Assembly (NCBI GenBank): GCA_038030265.1
Contig: CM075940.1
Span: forward strand, 10,974,001-11,038,000
Direction: 5' to 3'
Length of the DNA stretch: 64,000 nucleotides
Source: Corythucha ciliata
Taxonomy: Eukaryota; Arthropoda; Insecta; Hemiptera; Tingidae
The notes below the pieces were generated by a model, which saw only the letters and a list, made by a program, of their open reading frames with translations, made no database searches and had not been told where the DNA came from. A program made the translations under genes and the position numbers. The first letter of the stretch is position 1. Each line of letters starts with the position of its first letter. This document shows positions 1 through 12,769 of the stretch, one piece after another.

Positions 1-2560
1 CCTTAAATCTCGCTTTATTAAAACTGGAAATTCGACACGTGCAGGAAATACTTGGAAGCGACCAAAACAACGTTACCTAGCTCCTATTTGAAATTACTTT
101 ACTTCAGTATGTAAAGAATGCTGTACTTGGCGTAGCAATCATTGCTCCTTGTTCTTCCTAATAAAAATGATTCAGCTTCAATAAAATTGACGAAATAATG
201 CTCACTCTATCTTGCACCATCACTCGAAGGAGAGAGAAAAAAAAGAGTCGATCAAAGGCCGGAAAACCCTGATTTCTTGCCTAAAGACCGTAATTGGGTT
301 GATTTCAAGTAGAACACTAGGGGAAGGGGCTTTTTTGTAACTCAATATAATTTATTATTTTTTCGACTACTTATAAATTTTTCATAGTTTCTCTATTGTT
401 CTTCCAATTCAGATGAAACCGAAGAAGTGGTATGAAAGGATTAATGAGGGGAGGGGGCAACAATGAGACCACACGCAATGTGTCAACACCCTATGGTCAA
501 TTGATCTTAAATAATTGTACGCACCGTCTGCTCTCACATTTCATTTGAAAGATTTGAAAGATTCTCCCCGAGATAGTGCCTCGCACCGGCGATAATTGAC
601 ACCCCACCCCTCCACGCACACCTTCTTCAATGAATTTACGGACCTTACTTTAAAACAAATCACATTCCCAAACAATTATAGAAAGCAAAATAAGCACTTG
701 TGTGGTGGAGGGAATTAACTTCCTTGACGCAGATTAAACGCTTTCTCTGGCAAATAGAATTCCAATTGTTGGGTAAAGAGCATTATTCAATGTCCTTCAA
801 TATTCAGCCTCACTCACAAAATGCATAATGCTAGTTTCTTAACGATCGCGATAAATAGTGACAATACGCCCTCCCCTCAACCACTTCCGCACAATCAATG
901 GCCTTTAAAGCTTTTGTTTACCGGCCGATTCGGCTCGGAACAGTTCACTGAGACCCCGAATGCTAAATGAGTTCGTCTCGTCTAAAATAATAAATAATAC
1001 GTATGTACATTTTTGTAGGAAAAAATAAAAAAAAACGTGTGCGTGACTTCTGCCTCGCTCTCTCTTTACCAAAAAAACCAACCGACCGGTAATTAAAGTA
1101 AAATAAGATCGGTTGCAATTCACCCCCCCCCCTCTCCTCCATTTTTTTGTTCTTCCCTGAAATTATAGGACTAAAACCGCCTTAAGGAAGAAGGCATACC
1201 GCAGAAAAACTGTGTTAAAATACGATGGATAACACGGCACAACACTTATATGCGTATAACATGAGATAAGGCTTACGTTGTAGCCGCTAAAAAATGGAGC
1301 AAGATTGGAAGAGCGATCTCAAAATATGCAACAAATCGTTCCCATGTACAATTTTAAAAAATTACAACTACACGAAAACAATCTAAATGCACAAAAAAAT
1401 AAATGCGTGAACCTCGTTAATTGTGCTTGGAGTGCTGGAATAGAGAGGCTTGAAGAGAGTACCAGTTAGAAAGTTGGAACGATAGGATCGAAAACTCACT
1501 TTTGAATTTTTTGCGAGTCTCAAAAATTAAATTTCCTGGAATAGATTTTTTCGATTCTTTTTTTTGTTCAAAATAATGATTTTTGATTGATAATTAAACA
1601 GAAAAATTTATATGATGGACGCGTCATCAATTTAATTGTACGATAAGTCAGCATATAGATTCCCCCCCCCCCAAAAAAACACTAAATTTTTCATTTTCAA
1701 TAAGTAATATAGAGACTCCGCGTGGTGGGACAACACAATTATTTGGAAATGGAAACAAAACATGAAATAATCGATACCTTCGTACACATGGTAAAAGAAA
1801 CTGCGGATTCTGCAGGCTCTGTTTAAGAGAGATGGATGAGGAAAGCAAAGAAGTGAAAGTTTTTTTTTTTACCTGTAGGAGAGAAGCGTTCAGGAGTATA
1901 GCCGCCGTAGGACTGATCTTACTCGCGTCTACACACTCTTACCGCCCCCTCCCTTGTTTCCTTCCATAGGAATTAAAGTGGTATTTTTCATTCATTTCTC
2001 ATTTTCACAGACGATTTTGGTCCTATACCTCGTCTTTGTCTGGACTGTCGAAGAACGATAGAACGCTCCACAAAAATGGTCTAAGTCGGTTTGGGTGGGG
2101 GTGGGGGTGTAAATATGCTAATTTGACGTATTTTGAAATGTACATACTGCGTGACATAATTTTGTGTCAAGTGATCGCACCTTAACGTGACGTCCAGACA
2201 TTCATTGACCTCTACATACCCAACCCGACCTTTACCGGTTTTGACTAAAAACTGCAGTTATACGTACGTAATTCTCATCAAAATAGGTCTACAAAAAAAC
2301 TTCTTTCAAAATATTTTAACGCTCTGAGTTACTTCCACCCCTGAAACCCGCTGGCACCAAAACTGTCAGGGTCACTGATCTGTCGGTGGTCAGAAACCAT
2401 ACTTACTTAACGAAACCTTAACCTTAACAGACGTTGAAGGAAGCATTCCGTCCTTATTCCCATCACTTGAGGGATACCCTAAGGGTCACCTTACAGGAAA
2501 CAAAAGGTATTCAGAAAGTAACCTCCCTTAGGCGCAGTCGGGGCCGACTTACCCAGGGCC
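1..2560. other. Gene-free AT-rich stretch
   Basis: I see no exon, RNA gene or recognisable mobile-element protein here. Short open frames are scattered on both strands with no family resemblance and no matching splice signals. C- and G-runs occur near 1120, 1665 and 2100. It reads as intergenic DNA or a large intron of a gene outside the window. Confidence 0.5.
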
Positions 2561-2574
2561 CGCTCCAACTTGAA

Positions 2575-3115
2575 AAAAAGGGCCCAGAAACTAGATTTTT
2601 CGCGAAAATGTAGACCAGAAACTTGCAATTTCGCGTGAGCAAAAAACCTGAAATCAGCCAGGAAACGTCAAATTTCCCGGATGTCGCAATTTTGTGGCTA
2701 TTCGCGTCAGACTTTGAGAACTGTCGTGGCCAGCAGACATCAGGGTTCCGCGGACGCTGAAAAAAAATCCCCGAAACTTACAATTTCGCTAAAATAAGGA
2801 CCAGAAACAAGCAATTTTGCGATTATTTATACCCGAAACTTGGAGTTTCGCGGATTTTCATAGCTCAGTGTGATGTAATTTAGGGTCATTATTTGGCAGG
2901 CTTTGGGCGCTGCCCGGGGTCGGTTCACCCGGGCTTTCGCGGTCACTACAGAAAGGCCACGAAGCTTGCAATTTCATGAAAATAAAAATCTTTAAAAACT
3001 TTCAAATAGTTAGTAGTTAGTAGATTTTGTGGAAGTCTAGAGCAAGAACGAGCCATTCTGCTGATATCTTTAGGCCCAAAACTTGCGATTTTACAGATTT
3101 ACATGGCGACTTGGC
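2575..3115. repeat. Degenerate array, family F (gaaacttgcaatttcgcg)
   Basis: A loose array of 30-45 base units, each containing a variant of GAAACTTGCAATTTCGCG followed by a short spacer such as GCTATTCAG. The same motif reappears at about 5030-5200. Units are too diverged for an exact copy count. No coding signal is present. Confidence 0.55.
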
Positions 3116-3280
3116 TCGAATTGTGAAATTCAGCGGCTTTTTGACCATACAGTTTGTTCATTGAATGACTTATCTATATGCTAATCACGCTCAAAACCAA
3201 GATTATTGCTTTACAGTTTCATTGGTTTTTGTTGGTGGCAATTCCTAGTTTCTCCAGTTTTTATTTTTGAAGCTCATGCG

Positions 3281-4905
3281 CAGGCGCGGATCCAGAGTCG
3301 GCTTAAGAGGGAGGGGGGGGCATGACTCCATCCGGTCCCGGCACCTTTTCCAAGGAAAATTGAGCATTATCCAAAAGGGACTCATATGGGCAAGGACCGG
3401 CTCAGATCGATACACTTTGAAATCATTCAGCCTAAACATATTCAGCAAACATATGATAAAAATTTAAAAATGGACAAAACCGCGTATTTTGGACTTTTCA
3501 CGAAACAGGAATTCCCAAAATCGAGATGGATTTCCAGTCATACGAGCCTTTGAATAAGTCATCACTGTGATTCCATAGGGCGTTGCATAAAAAGAGCTGC
3601 ACGAACTTTCCCGCACAAAAAATCGCACGAATTTTCCTGCACACGGTGGCCACATGATGGACGACAGCTTTCTGAATTACAACAAAGCTCCAAACCACAT
3701 TAATGCTTCCGCAAAAAAAGGTCAACCACAAAACAAATTGACTATTTCTGCTTCAAATTGATAATTTCTATATTAATTTGACAATTCGCTAGTAAAAATG
3801 ACCTTTGAATTGACACTTTTTGAACTGAAAATTCAATCCTAAAGTCAACCACTAGCTCATCAGCTTAAGAATTCCCATAAAATTGCAAGTTTTCTCATAA
3901 AACAAACAATTTCCTTATGAAATCGACAATTTCACCCTAAAATTTCCCTTGGTGAGGTATTTTGCATGGATTTTGTCTTGAAATTGACGATTCACGTGAG
4001 AGTGATTCCCCGAATGTTGTATTTTGCCAACAGTGGGGCACTGTGTCATGTGTGATTTCCGGTTTGAATGCGACAATTCGCGTAAATAATGCTTAACATG
4101 TGCAGTTTTGCCCTGAATGAGGCTATACGCTTAAATATTGGCCTGGGTGTGACGTTTCATTCTAAAATTGGAGCTTTTTACAAATAAATTTCGCCTTCAT
4201 TGTTGAATTTCCCGTGAATTATTTCCCATTTTCGGCTTCAAATGGACAATTTCCTCATAATAACAACACAATTTTCCATGGTAACGTTTATGAAATAGAC
4301 AATGCCTCGTACAATTTGCGAGTTGAACGTGAGTGTGTCCCCCCGATGTTGCATTTTGCCCAAAAAATGGTGGGCATTTAGCGTGAATTTTTCCCTCGGT
4401 ATACGCCACAGCCGTTTCGAAACAGCTTTCCTCTCACCCATAATGTGACGTTTCGCGCAAATTGTGCCCTTGGCGTGGCATTTCGCGCATAAATTTCTCG
4501 GATTTTGCTCACTGAAAAAGCAATTGTGAGGAATTTTCGTTGCCGGCAAACCAATATTTCACTGGGTAGCCCAATTTAGAGACCAACCTGATTTGGACCA
4601 CCAAGCGAAATTGGTTTACCGGCGCAAAAACAAAAAAAAAAACCGACATTGGCTTTTAGTGTGCAAAAACGGAATTTTCTCGTAAAATAAAAGTATTTCC
4701 CGAATCCGGTGCACTGTAAAATAAATTTATCGGATTTTGCTCACTAAAAGCCAATTTACGGGGATTTTCCTTGCCGGCAAACCAATATTTCACTGGCTGG
4801 CTTGATTTTGGAGGCGGTTTTGATGATTTATTTGCATTGACTCCAAGTGGAGGGGGGGGGTATGGCCCCTGTCCCCCCCCCCCCCCCCACGTGGATCCAC
4901 CACTG
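3281..4905 (+). mobile_element. Non-autonomous hAT-like element with internal arrays (copy 1)
   Basis: The left end reads CAGGCGCGGATCCAGAGTCG, and the right end on the reverse strand reads CAGTGGTGGATCCA, so the termini are imperfect inverted repeats. The 8 bases before the left end (CTCATGCG) and after the right end (CTCATGGG) match at 7 of 8 positions. An 8-base target duplication and CAG-type ends are typical of hAT transposons. The interior holds a roughly 240-base unique module (about 3500-3740), a 20-base array (about 3740-4300), a module rich in TTTCGCG-type motifs (about 4300-4490) and two units of the family E array (4490-4800). There is no transposase. It is related to the copies at 16323, 29715 and 47428. 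Confidence 0.7.
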
Positions 4906-4989
4906 CTCATGGGACGGTTTATCTTCATAGCTCCGTCACACGTTTTGTTTTTCTTCCACGGACCTTGAGTTTTCCCCCTAAAATAGTGA

Positions 4990-5215
4990 TTTCACGGCTG
5001 TTTACAGTCACAAATATGCAGTTTTATGACTATTTAGTTCAAAACTTGCATTTTACGGATATTCAACCACCGCACGCCATTTTCGCGGCTATTTAGCCTC
5101 GAAGCTGGTGATTTTATTTATACTCAGCCCTGAATCTTTGCAGTTTCGCGACTATTTCAGGCCCTGACTAGACATTTCACTGCGATTGGTCACTTAAGAA
5201 ATTTGTTCATTACGC
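4990..5215. repeat. Family F array remnant
   Basis: Several diverged units of the same type as at 2575-3115 occur here (AAACTTGCATTTTACGG, ATCTTTGCAGTTTCGCG). The rest of 5215-6658, up to the DCXR start, shows no gene or array that I can support. Two overlapping open frames on opposite strands around 5490-5800 lack any family resemblance. Confidence 0.45.
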
Positions 5216-6658
5216 CACGGTCTGTTTGGCCACAGATTAAACGCGAGGGTCAGACATTAAATAAACAATTTAAGAGCTTGACAATTTGATTTTAATGCAA
5301 AATTTGAATTATTCAACAAAGAACAAACGAACTGGCAGTTGTTTAAGAGAGCAAAATCGACGGCATATTCGAGATGAGCCTCCGTAAGTTTCACGGTCAA
5401 GAAGCCATTTTTTAACGTCATTTATCGAATCAAATTTTCTTTTTCTGGACATGGATTAAGATCGCCAAATCAATCGGTTTCTGTGATCTAAATTAACAGT
5501 TTTCTGCTAGAACGGTGAGTAATAGGGGGGGTGGGGGGGAAATTGTCAGTTTCAAGCGACTTTCCCAGTTTCACCGACGGGGCCAGAGGCAAGCCGTGAA
5601 ATGACTCATCCTCAAAATTGAGGATTGAATGGACCAAACCCACAAGAGTTGGGCTCATCCAAAATTTTGGCTTTTTAAAAGTGACAAACCCACGAAACTC
5701 GATTTTTGTTCGAGCCAAAATCCCGTGTCGTGTGTGTTTTGATTTGATGAAAGGATCAGATTCCGCGACAGGATTTTTTGTCCGTTTCCTCATTGAATGA
5801 GCCGGTTCGTTTTAGCGAATGAATTTGGGCGGGGAAGATTCTTTGATTATCGAAAATTTGTCACGCTTGTCTTTGTACATTATTTATTCTCTTTTTATTA
5901 CGCTTGGTTCGTAATGTTTCCGATTTTTAAGCGTCTGGAGGCGTATTGCCTTCGAGGCGGAGTGTAACATTTAAATAAAACGTTCGATATCGCTAGTGGA
6001 AAGAAATGAGAAAAAACTTTACGATTTATTTTTTATTATTTTCAATATCTGTAGGGAATCTCTTACATGAACCGACTCTTACTCAATATCGACAATTGAT
6101 TTCATTTATTTATTTATTATGTAAAGCAAAAGATCAAAATTTGTCATTCTTAGATGAATACCTATCGAACTTCTAAAAGCCTCTGGCAAAACCAAAAGAA
6201 TTACGCAAGTAGAAACAGAAATAATTTATTAACTAGGGGAGTTTTAAGAACGAATCAACCGTTTAAAAGTAGTGCAAAGCAGAGGAGGAAAATCGCACTG
6301 GTATGTCGAACTGGTGAGAGCAATCTCCCTGAACTCTGACCTGCTTTAAGCCCAAGGACACTTCCTACCTTCAAGTCGGCTGTATAATGATTGCCGTTAA
6401 TTCGTTTTCAAATGAAATTCCACAGCCCACAGAGGGTTTGAGGGTCTTTTTATGTGTGTGAATAAACAAAACATTTGAATCTAATTCGTCCGCCATAAGC
6501 TGTTTGTGAATAACGAAACAAAAACTAATTTGAGCTATCACCAACAGGCACAAAATCCTTGATTTATTATCTTTTCGGATAAAATATTACGTCGATGATC
6601 TTTGGGGTGAGATTCAGTGTGGCCAAATAGTTTGATTCGACGAGAACTCATCCCAATC

Positions 6659-7686
6659 ATGGAATTATCATTTAAACATAAACGAGTATTGGTGACTGGA
6701 GCTGGACAGGGTGATTTAATATTTCCTGCATATGACTCAATTTGAAAACTGAGGAAAACTTGCTTTGTTCAACCTGATGTCTTGTTCTTATTTTCGAAGG
6801 GATCGGAAGGGGTCTCGCGAAGAAATTGGCCGAATGTGGAGCGACTGTTACAGCACTGTCGAGGACTGAAAAACATCTGGAAACTTTAAAAAAGGAAGAA
6901 CCTCGAATTAAAGTCATAGCGGCTGACATCACGTCGAAAACAATACGAAAAATACTGAGGGAAAACGGACCTTTTGACTGCCTGGTCAATAATGCTGCAC
7001 TGGGATTCGTCGCGCCATTTTTGGAGCAAACAGAGGAGGATTGGGATAGGTGAGATTATTTTGATGTTTTTCTGAAGGACGACAAAAAATTTATTAACAA
7101 GAAATATGGGGTTTAAAGAGTGTTTGACGCCAATGTCAAGTCAATGTATGTGGTGAGTCAAGAAGTGGCGAAGATGATGGTCAAGAACAAAATACATGGA
7201 TCTATCGTCAATGTTTCGTCGCAAGCTTCTAAAGTAAAGTCGCACCATTTTAGACAAACAAAAAAGCGTTATCAAAGACACACTTCAATTTGCTTTAGGT
7301 GGCCATTCGCGACCACGCCGCGTATGGAAGTTCAAAAGGAGCCGTCGACATGTTGACGAAGGTGATGGCTCTCGAATTGGGTGACTATGGGATTCGAGTC
7401 AATTGCGTCAATCCAACGGTTGTAATGACGGCTATGGGTAGAGTGGGTTGGGCTGATCCAGCGAAATCGGACCCTCTTTTGAAAAGAATGCCCCTTCACA
7501 GATTCGCAGGTACGATCTCGAAAATTCAATTCCTCTCTTATCATTAAAAACAAAAAAACAATCGTAATTGATTTCGTCATAGAAATCGATGAAGTCGTGA
7601 ATGTCATCATTTTCCTTCTGAGCGACAAATCCAGCATGGTAACAGCGGTAGATTTGCTTATCGATGGAGGATATTGTGCGGTTTAA
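6659..7686 (+). CDS. DCXR: L-xylulose reductase (dicarbonyl/L-xylulose reductase, SDR family)
   Basis: Five exons: 6659-6710, 6800-7049, 7119-7233, 7299-7509 and 7583-7686. They join in phase to 732 bases and 243 residues; human DCXR has 244. The protein starts [18 protein letters not shown], with the cofactor motif TGxxxGIG completed across intron 1. NNAA follows at about residue 86, then the SDR catalytic Ser in NVSSQ and the YGSSK pair (Tyr-x3-Lys) early in exon 4. Near the end come [11 protein letters not shown] and NPTVVMT, characteristic of this family. The family reduces L-xylulose and alpha-dicarbonyls with NADPH in the cytosol, in the uronate cycle. All four introns are GT-AG and 65-89 bases. 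The start is the first ATG giving the conserved N-terminus. A closely related carbonyl reductase cannot be fully excluded. Confidence 0.93.
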
Positions 7687-7742
7687 TTATATTTAGAAGC
7701 CTTTTTTAAAAATTTGTGTGTGCAGCTTTAAGCACTTCTGAC

Positions 7743-7748
7743 AATAAA
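7743..7748 (+). promoter_or_regulatory. Poly(A) signal AATAAA of DCXR
   Basis: A canonical AATAAA lies 57 bases after the DCXR stop codon on the same strand, in an A-rich context. The position is normal for a short 3' UTR. Confidence 0.5.
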
Positions 7749-7759
7749 AAAATTAACAA

Positions 7760-9030
7760 CTTATTTGCTCCATGTGACCATGCTCTCACGTTATTATGAA
7801 GTCAAGGATAAGCAAGCCCCGTGAGCAATTTAGTATCCTGAGCCATGTAAATTGTTTGAACGGACTTCTCGGGGAAGTAGTCCCGTTAAAAAGATGTGTA
7901 TTAAATTACGCGTCACATCGTCTTTGTGGTGGTCTTGTGGGTGGAGGGGGTGATTTAGTTTTTATCAAGGTTCATACAAACCTAAAAAACAGCTAAAGTT
8001 ACTTTCAATTGTGTTACCAAGCACGCCGTATACGAAATCGCTAAATATTAACGGTGAACCCGGTGCATACGTGATAAGAATGAATTAATGGGCGCGGGGT
8101 GGGCCAATACCCTAGCAATTTACTTTCTTCCCCAATGAAATATAAATCTGTAAAAGAGGGAAATCCGTTAAAAGGTTAAATACCCAAGTTAATGCTACAA
8201 TCATTTCAGGGTAGGAGTAAGACTCCACGTGAAAAATCCTTGGCCCTAATATTTGTAATAGTCACTCACTGAGTAAACATTTGAGGATAAGTCTTTTGTA
8301 CTCCTTTACTAGGATTAATTGAAATTAAATAAAGGTAATTGGGCCGAACTTGACCGATTGTTGGCTTAATAACAATGAGGTCGGTTGGGCAATACTTGAC
8401 GAAAGTGTATTTTTCGCTCGATTCCTACTGAAGGCCAACTTAAAGAAGCCGACAAAAAAGAAAATAATACGAAAAAAAGTAGGAGGGCCTTGATAAAATT
8501 GATCTTTGACCCTTTGTAGCCAAACCCAAGTCACAAAGAAGGATACAAATGAATACAGTATACACTAACTACTGAAGTGAAGAAGGCGTTTAATTTTTCA
8601 GGGGCACAGAGGTAGCATAATAGCACTGGGTGATTCCAGGTTCAATAAAAATTTTGTCGGAAGCATGAAAGTCATTTAATGCTACACGATTAACAAAAAA
8701 ATGCACTTTTTTAAACTGGAACAATGATTTTAATCAATGCACGGGCATTAATAAATTCTGTTTAATTAAAAGCTCGAGACGAAGCTCAACGTTGAAAGAA
8801 TTCGCGCTATCATTTATTAAAATAAACCAACTGCAAAGAATAATAAAATAAAAAACTGCTCTCAGGAGCTTTCCGACAATTGGAATTGTCAATGCTAGTA
8901 CTGACTATAAATCTATAAGGGGGGGGGAGGGGTACGAAAAATAATGTTGCCCCTGATTATGTCCTTCGACCGTTGAGAGCAACTATCCGAAGGCGAAACC
9001 GAACAATCAACCTTAGAGCCTGGTGATGGT
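7760..9030. other. Gene-free stretch between DCXR and the gypsy remnant
   Basis: No exon or known element could be recognised. A G-run block occurs at about 8919-8932, of the kind found at termini of the dispersed repeats in this window. Confidence 0.4.
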
Positions 9031-9039
9031 TTGACTCAT

Positions 9040-9310
9040 GAATTGGGCTCTTCCGGAACTTGACTTTAATCGTCCTCAAGAAACAATAATGCACGATCTT
9101 GACTTCTTCTAAAACCAAATTTTGCGTGTTTGACTCGTAGAAAAACTAAAATTCACGGAATTTTTTCACAAAAACCAATTTAGCAGGCTTGGCTCTTACC
9201 AGAGCTCCGAACCGCCAACACTATGGGGGATTGTCTTAACCAAACCCAATTTCGGGGTTTTGCTCACACCAAAACCAAATTTTACGCGTTCGAGTCCTTC
9301 AAAAATGGAT
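9040..9310 (-). repeat. Family E array (about 30-base units), reverse orientation
   Basis: Diverged units of the form AACCAAATTTTxCGxxTTxGxCTC recur with about 30-base spacing. They are the reverse complement of the family E array at 11780-12380. The gypsy pol remnant begins immediately downstream. Confidence 0.5.
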
Positions 9311-9334
9311 CCATTGGCTGTCAGAAAACCCAAC

Positions 9335-11225
9335 TTCGCTCCATTCGCTCTCCCTCACCTTCACGATTTCACGTCAAATCTTCACGGAACGACTTCGGCT
9401 CTTTCAAAGCCTTATTTAAGTATTCTGGTTCTTTCAAACCAAACGTGGGTGTGGCTCTTTCAAAACAAATTTCACTCGAATTCCAAACGATGCTAGACCT
9501 CGGCATCTGTCGCCCTTTTAAATCTTGTTGGTCTAGTCCGCTCCGCCACGTTCCTAAAAAAAAAAAAGACGACACCTGGCGGCCTTGTGGCGATTTCCGA
9601 CGCCTTAACGCTGTCACCAAACCTGACCTCTACTGTTCACCCTCACCTTCACGATTTCACGTCAAATCTTCACGGAACGACAATTTACTCAAAGCTAGAT
9701 CTCCTTCGAGCCTACAACCAAATTCCGATCGCCCCCTCCGACATCGAAAAAACCGCCATCATCACGCCTTTTCGCATTGTCTATGATGTGTTTCGGCTTA
9801 CGCAATGCTGGTCAATCATTTCATCGATTGATGGATGAAATACTTCGTGACCTTTGTCTTCGTTTACCTCGATGATGCGCTTATCGCTTCAAAATCTCCC
9901 AAAGAACATCTGGAACATCTAAATCTCGTTTTTCAGCACTTCAAGAGCTACGGACTCCATCTTAACGTAAACAAATGTGTTTTCGGCGTAAACGAAGTAG
10001 ACTTCATGGGTTTCCGAGTCACAACTGTCCGGCACATCACCGCGTTCATGCCCTCACCGAAGCTCTTCGCCCTACAACCTATCAATCCTTGCATCGCTTC
10101 CTCGGAACCATTAATTTCTACCGCCGCTTCATTCGCCGCGCGGCCTGGGCTCAATTCACGCTTCACGACGCCTTAAAAACTAGCAAAAGTGAAACATCTC
10201 CCGTCAATTGGACTGAACAATGGATTTCGTCACTTGGATTTTTTAGCGCAGTTCACGACCGATATTCGCCACATCACAGGAAAAACGTCGTAGCAGACTG
10301 CCTTTCCCGAGTGGACTCAATCCATCTTTTCGATTTCACAGTCGTCGCTAAAATTCAAGAGGAAGACGACGAGCTAAAAAAGCTCTGCTACAATTCGTCA
10401 CTCAATCTTCGTAGAGAATGCATACCTGGCCTCAACATATCGTTATTTTGTGACGATAGACACCTCTTTTTCATTCCCTTATCCCATCGTCGTCAAGCGT
10501 TCGCTCTCATTCACAACAATACACACCCATCTCCGAAGCGTACACCACAACTAATTCGTGAACGATTTGTTTGGCCCGGAATAATTGAGCGAGACTCCAG
10601 ATCTTGGGCAAGAAACTGCCTTCAATGTCAGAAATCCAAAATTGGACGTACTACCCGTATAGTCCTCTCGGTGTTTTCCCGCCCGTCGACGCACGTTTTC
10701 AATGCGTCCACTTGGACATCATTGGTCAACTTCCCCCATCACAATGTCTGAACTACATCCTCACCTTGATCGACCGTTTATCTTCCTGGCCCGAAGCCAT
10801 AATCTCCACGGAAACAGTGGCTGACGCTCTTTCCAAGGGATGGACCGCCCGCTACGGCGTTCCACCTAAGATCATCACCGACAGAGGCCGACAATTTGAG
10901 TCCACCCTTTCCCGAATTCTCGACTAGCGCCTCGGGATTCGTCATTTTCTCACGACAGTGTACCATCCGCAGTCCAATGGTAAACTCGAAAGATGGCACC
11001 GCTCTCTTAAAAACGCTCTCAAATGTCATAACTCTAACGATTGGTTTTCACTTCTACCAACCGTTCTACTCGGTTTGCGAAACGTGCCAAATCAATCTGG
11101 CCATTCAGCCGCAGAACTTCATTTTGGCTCTACTCTTCGATTACGCGGTGAATTCTTCGATCCACCTGACCCGTCCACCGTCAACCCGTCAAAATTCCTT
11201 CAGCGACTTTTTTTGGGGGGCTAAA
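9335..11225 (+). pseudogene. Decayed Ty3/gypsy retrotransposon pol (RT, partial RNase H, integrase)
   Basis: Reverse transcriptase blocks appear in order but in different frames: [20 protein letters not shown] and [12 protein letters not shown] (about 9530-9640), [19 protein letters not shown] (about 9690-9750), and the catalytic FVYLDDALIAS (about 9860). RNase H is mostly missing: the text jumps from a connection domain ending near 10220 to VVADCLSRV at about 10290-10315. The integrase keeps its HHCC zinc finger (HNNTH ... CLQCQKSK, about 10510-10640), the catalytic Asp in HLDIIGQLP, a second Asp in TDRGRQF and the Glu in NGKLERWH. There are at least four frameshifts and a stop at 10925. No flanking LTRs were found. 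A 42-base segment is duplicated at 9352-9393 and 9640-9681. Confidence 0.88.
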
Positions 11226-11229
11226 ATGC

Positions 11230-11770
11230 ACATTCGAAGGTAAATATCCGTGAGCCATCCGAATAAACCACCATTTGTGCCATGAGACTGTCAATTTGAG
11301 GCAAAACAGTGCATTTTTCAACCCATAACTGGTCATTTTACTCAAACTGAAACCAAAACTTCAACTACGAAACAGGAAATTAGCCACCGTACTTGACTGT
11401 TCGGTCCAAAACTGCTACTCCATTTTTAGCATATATTTTTTTCACTATTCGTATTCGTGACGGGGGTTCTTTTGCCCAACGCTGAGTGAAACATGTCAAT
11501 AGAGTTCATTGGGCAAAGTCTATTGACTGCCCATCAATGTGACTCTGTTTTATCCATGACTCTGTGCGAGCCATGTCCCACGCCTTATAAATGGGACGGA
11601 GATCTAAATTCTACCAAAGGTCTTCATAAACCGTTATTTAGTGCATTTAAGTCATTTTGGCCTGTATACTCCAACCCCGCCGGGCAAGCGGGATGGGATT
11701 ATGGCGTTTTCTCAATTAAAACCGTGAAGGGGGGGGGGGTATCATTAATATTAATATTTTTAGAAGAAAA
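11230..11770. other. Repeat-derived stretch without a gene
   Basis: Part of this stretch (about 11280-11410) resembles about 44160-44290: both contain GAGACTGTCAATTT, an ACTTCAxCxACGAA motif and TTCGGTCCA-AAACTG in the same order. It is therefore a dispersed repeat. A G-run sits at about 11731. No coding evidence. Confidence 0.45.
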
Positions 11771-11779
11771 AAATGTTAT

Positions 11780-12380
11780 TTTTCGCAGAGAAGTATCCGC
11801 AAAATTGGTTTTTAGATAGCGAAATCGAAAGAATTCGTTTTTCAGTGAGCCAGATCCGGGGTAATGTTTAGTTTGAGACAACAAAAATCAGGAAAATTGG
11901 TGTTTTAGGGAATGAACTCCGAGAAATTAGTTTTTTATTCATGCGCACCAACTAAAATGAAGTTGTAAGTGCGTAAAATCCACGAAAACGGTCTCTGAAC
12001 TTGGGCATGCCGCGAAATTTGTTTGATAGCGACAAAAAGTCGTAAATTGATTTTTTTTTTATTTTTTTTAGAGAGCTCGGCAAGCGAACATTTCTTTTTG
12101 TTTAAAAAAAAACCGCAAAATTGGTTTTTTTGAGGGTGAAATTTTTGGACAAGAAAAATCAGAAATATTGGTTTCTTGGAGATCAAAACCTGAGAAATTG
12201 ATTTCTTAGTGGGGCAGACCTACGAAAGTGGTTTTTTAGCGTGCAATAACCACGAAAGTGGCTTTTTAATTAGGCCAAGTCCGCGAAATTTGGTTTTCAT
12301 TGCCAAGTAATTGGTGTTTTAGTGAGCGAAATTCGATAAATTGGTTTATTGCTGAGTCAGGATCTGAGAAAATTTTAATT
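11780..12380 (+). repeat. Family E array (GAAATTGGTTTTTTAGTGAG units, about 30 bases)
   Basis: About twenty degenerate units with a core like GAAATTGGTTTTTTAGTGAG followed by CGAAATCCGC. The array runs up to a conserved cap-like module at about 12440-12545. The same array-then-cap order is seen at about 48780-49490, and the reverse order at 22650-22960 and 29985-31080. Confidence 0.65.
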
Positions 12381-12439
12381 AAAATAAATATAGCTAGCAT
12401 ACCTCTTGGATTTTAACTGTTTGTCTCCTTTTTGGTGGT

Positions 12440-12545
12440 ATCTGTGGGTGGGCCAGTGGGCAGCTGCCCCACTAAATCTGCGCTTTCGAGTTTAGGGGAG
12501 GCTAACTTCCCACCCCTGACCCCTCTGCTCCCTCTGGATACGACC
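12440..12545 (+). repeat. CAGCTG cap module (copy 1)
   Basis: An imperfect palindrome containing GGGCAGCTGCCCCACTAAAT, then TCTGCGCTTTCGAGTTTAGG and a C-rich tail. Related modules lie at 22650-22735, 29980-30062 and 49420-49490, with a weak fifth copy near 62600. It always borders a family E array or G-rich element ends. Confidence 0.6.
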
Positions 12546-12769
12546 GTGGACCAGGACACTTCGCCACTTTTTTCCCCAATTGTCGGTCATTTACACTCTT
12601 GAAGCTAAGCTTTTTTAATTGCCGCCAAAGAATCACTTGGAAAAATGGTCACAGAATTTCCTAACATTCTAACGTGTTACATGAGGGTTTCCAACATAAA
12701 GGAGTTTTTATTTCACCAGCCTCTCATTGCTAACTGTGCCTCATGCTAAGTGCCCAGCAAACGCACGCT

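Noticed and set aside
9223..9786. An intact 187-codon gene
   Set aside because: It combines array sequence, a duplicated 42-base segment and part of gypsy RT; it is a pseudogene fragment.
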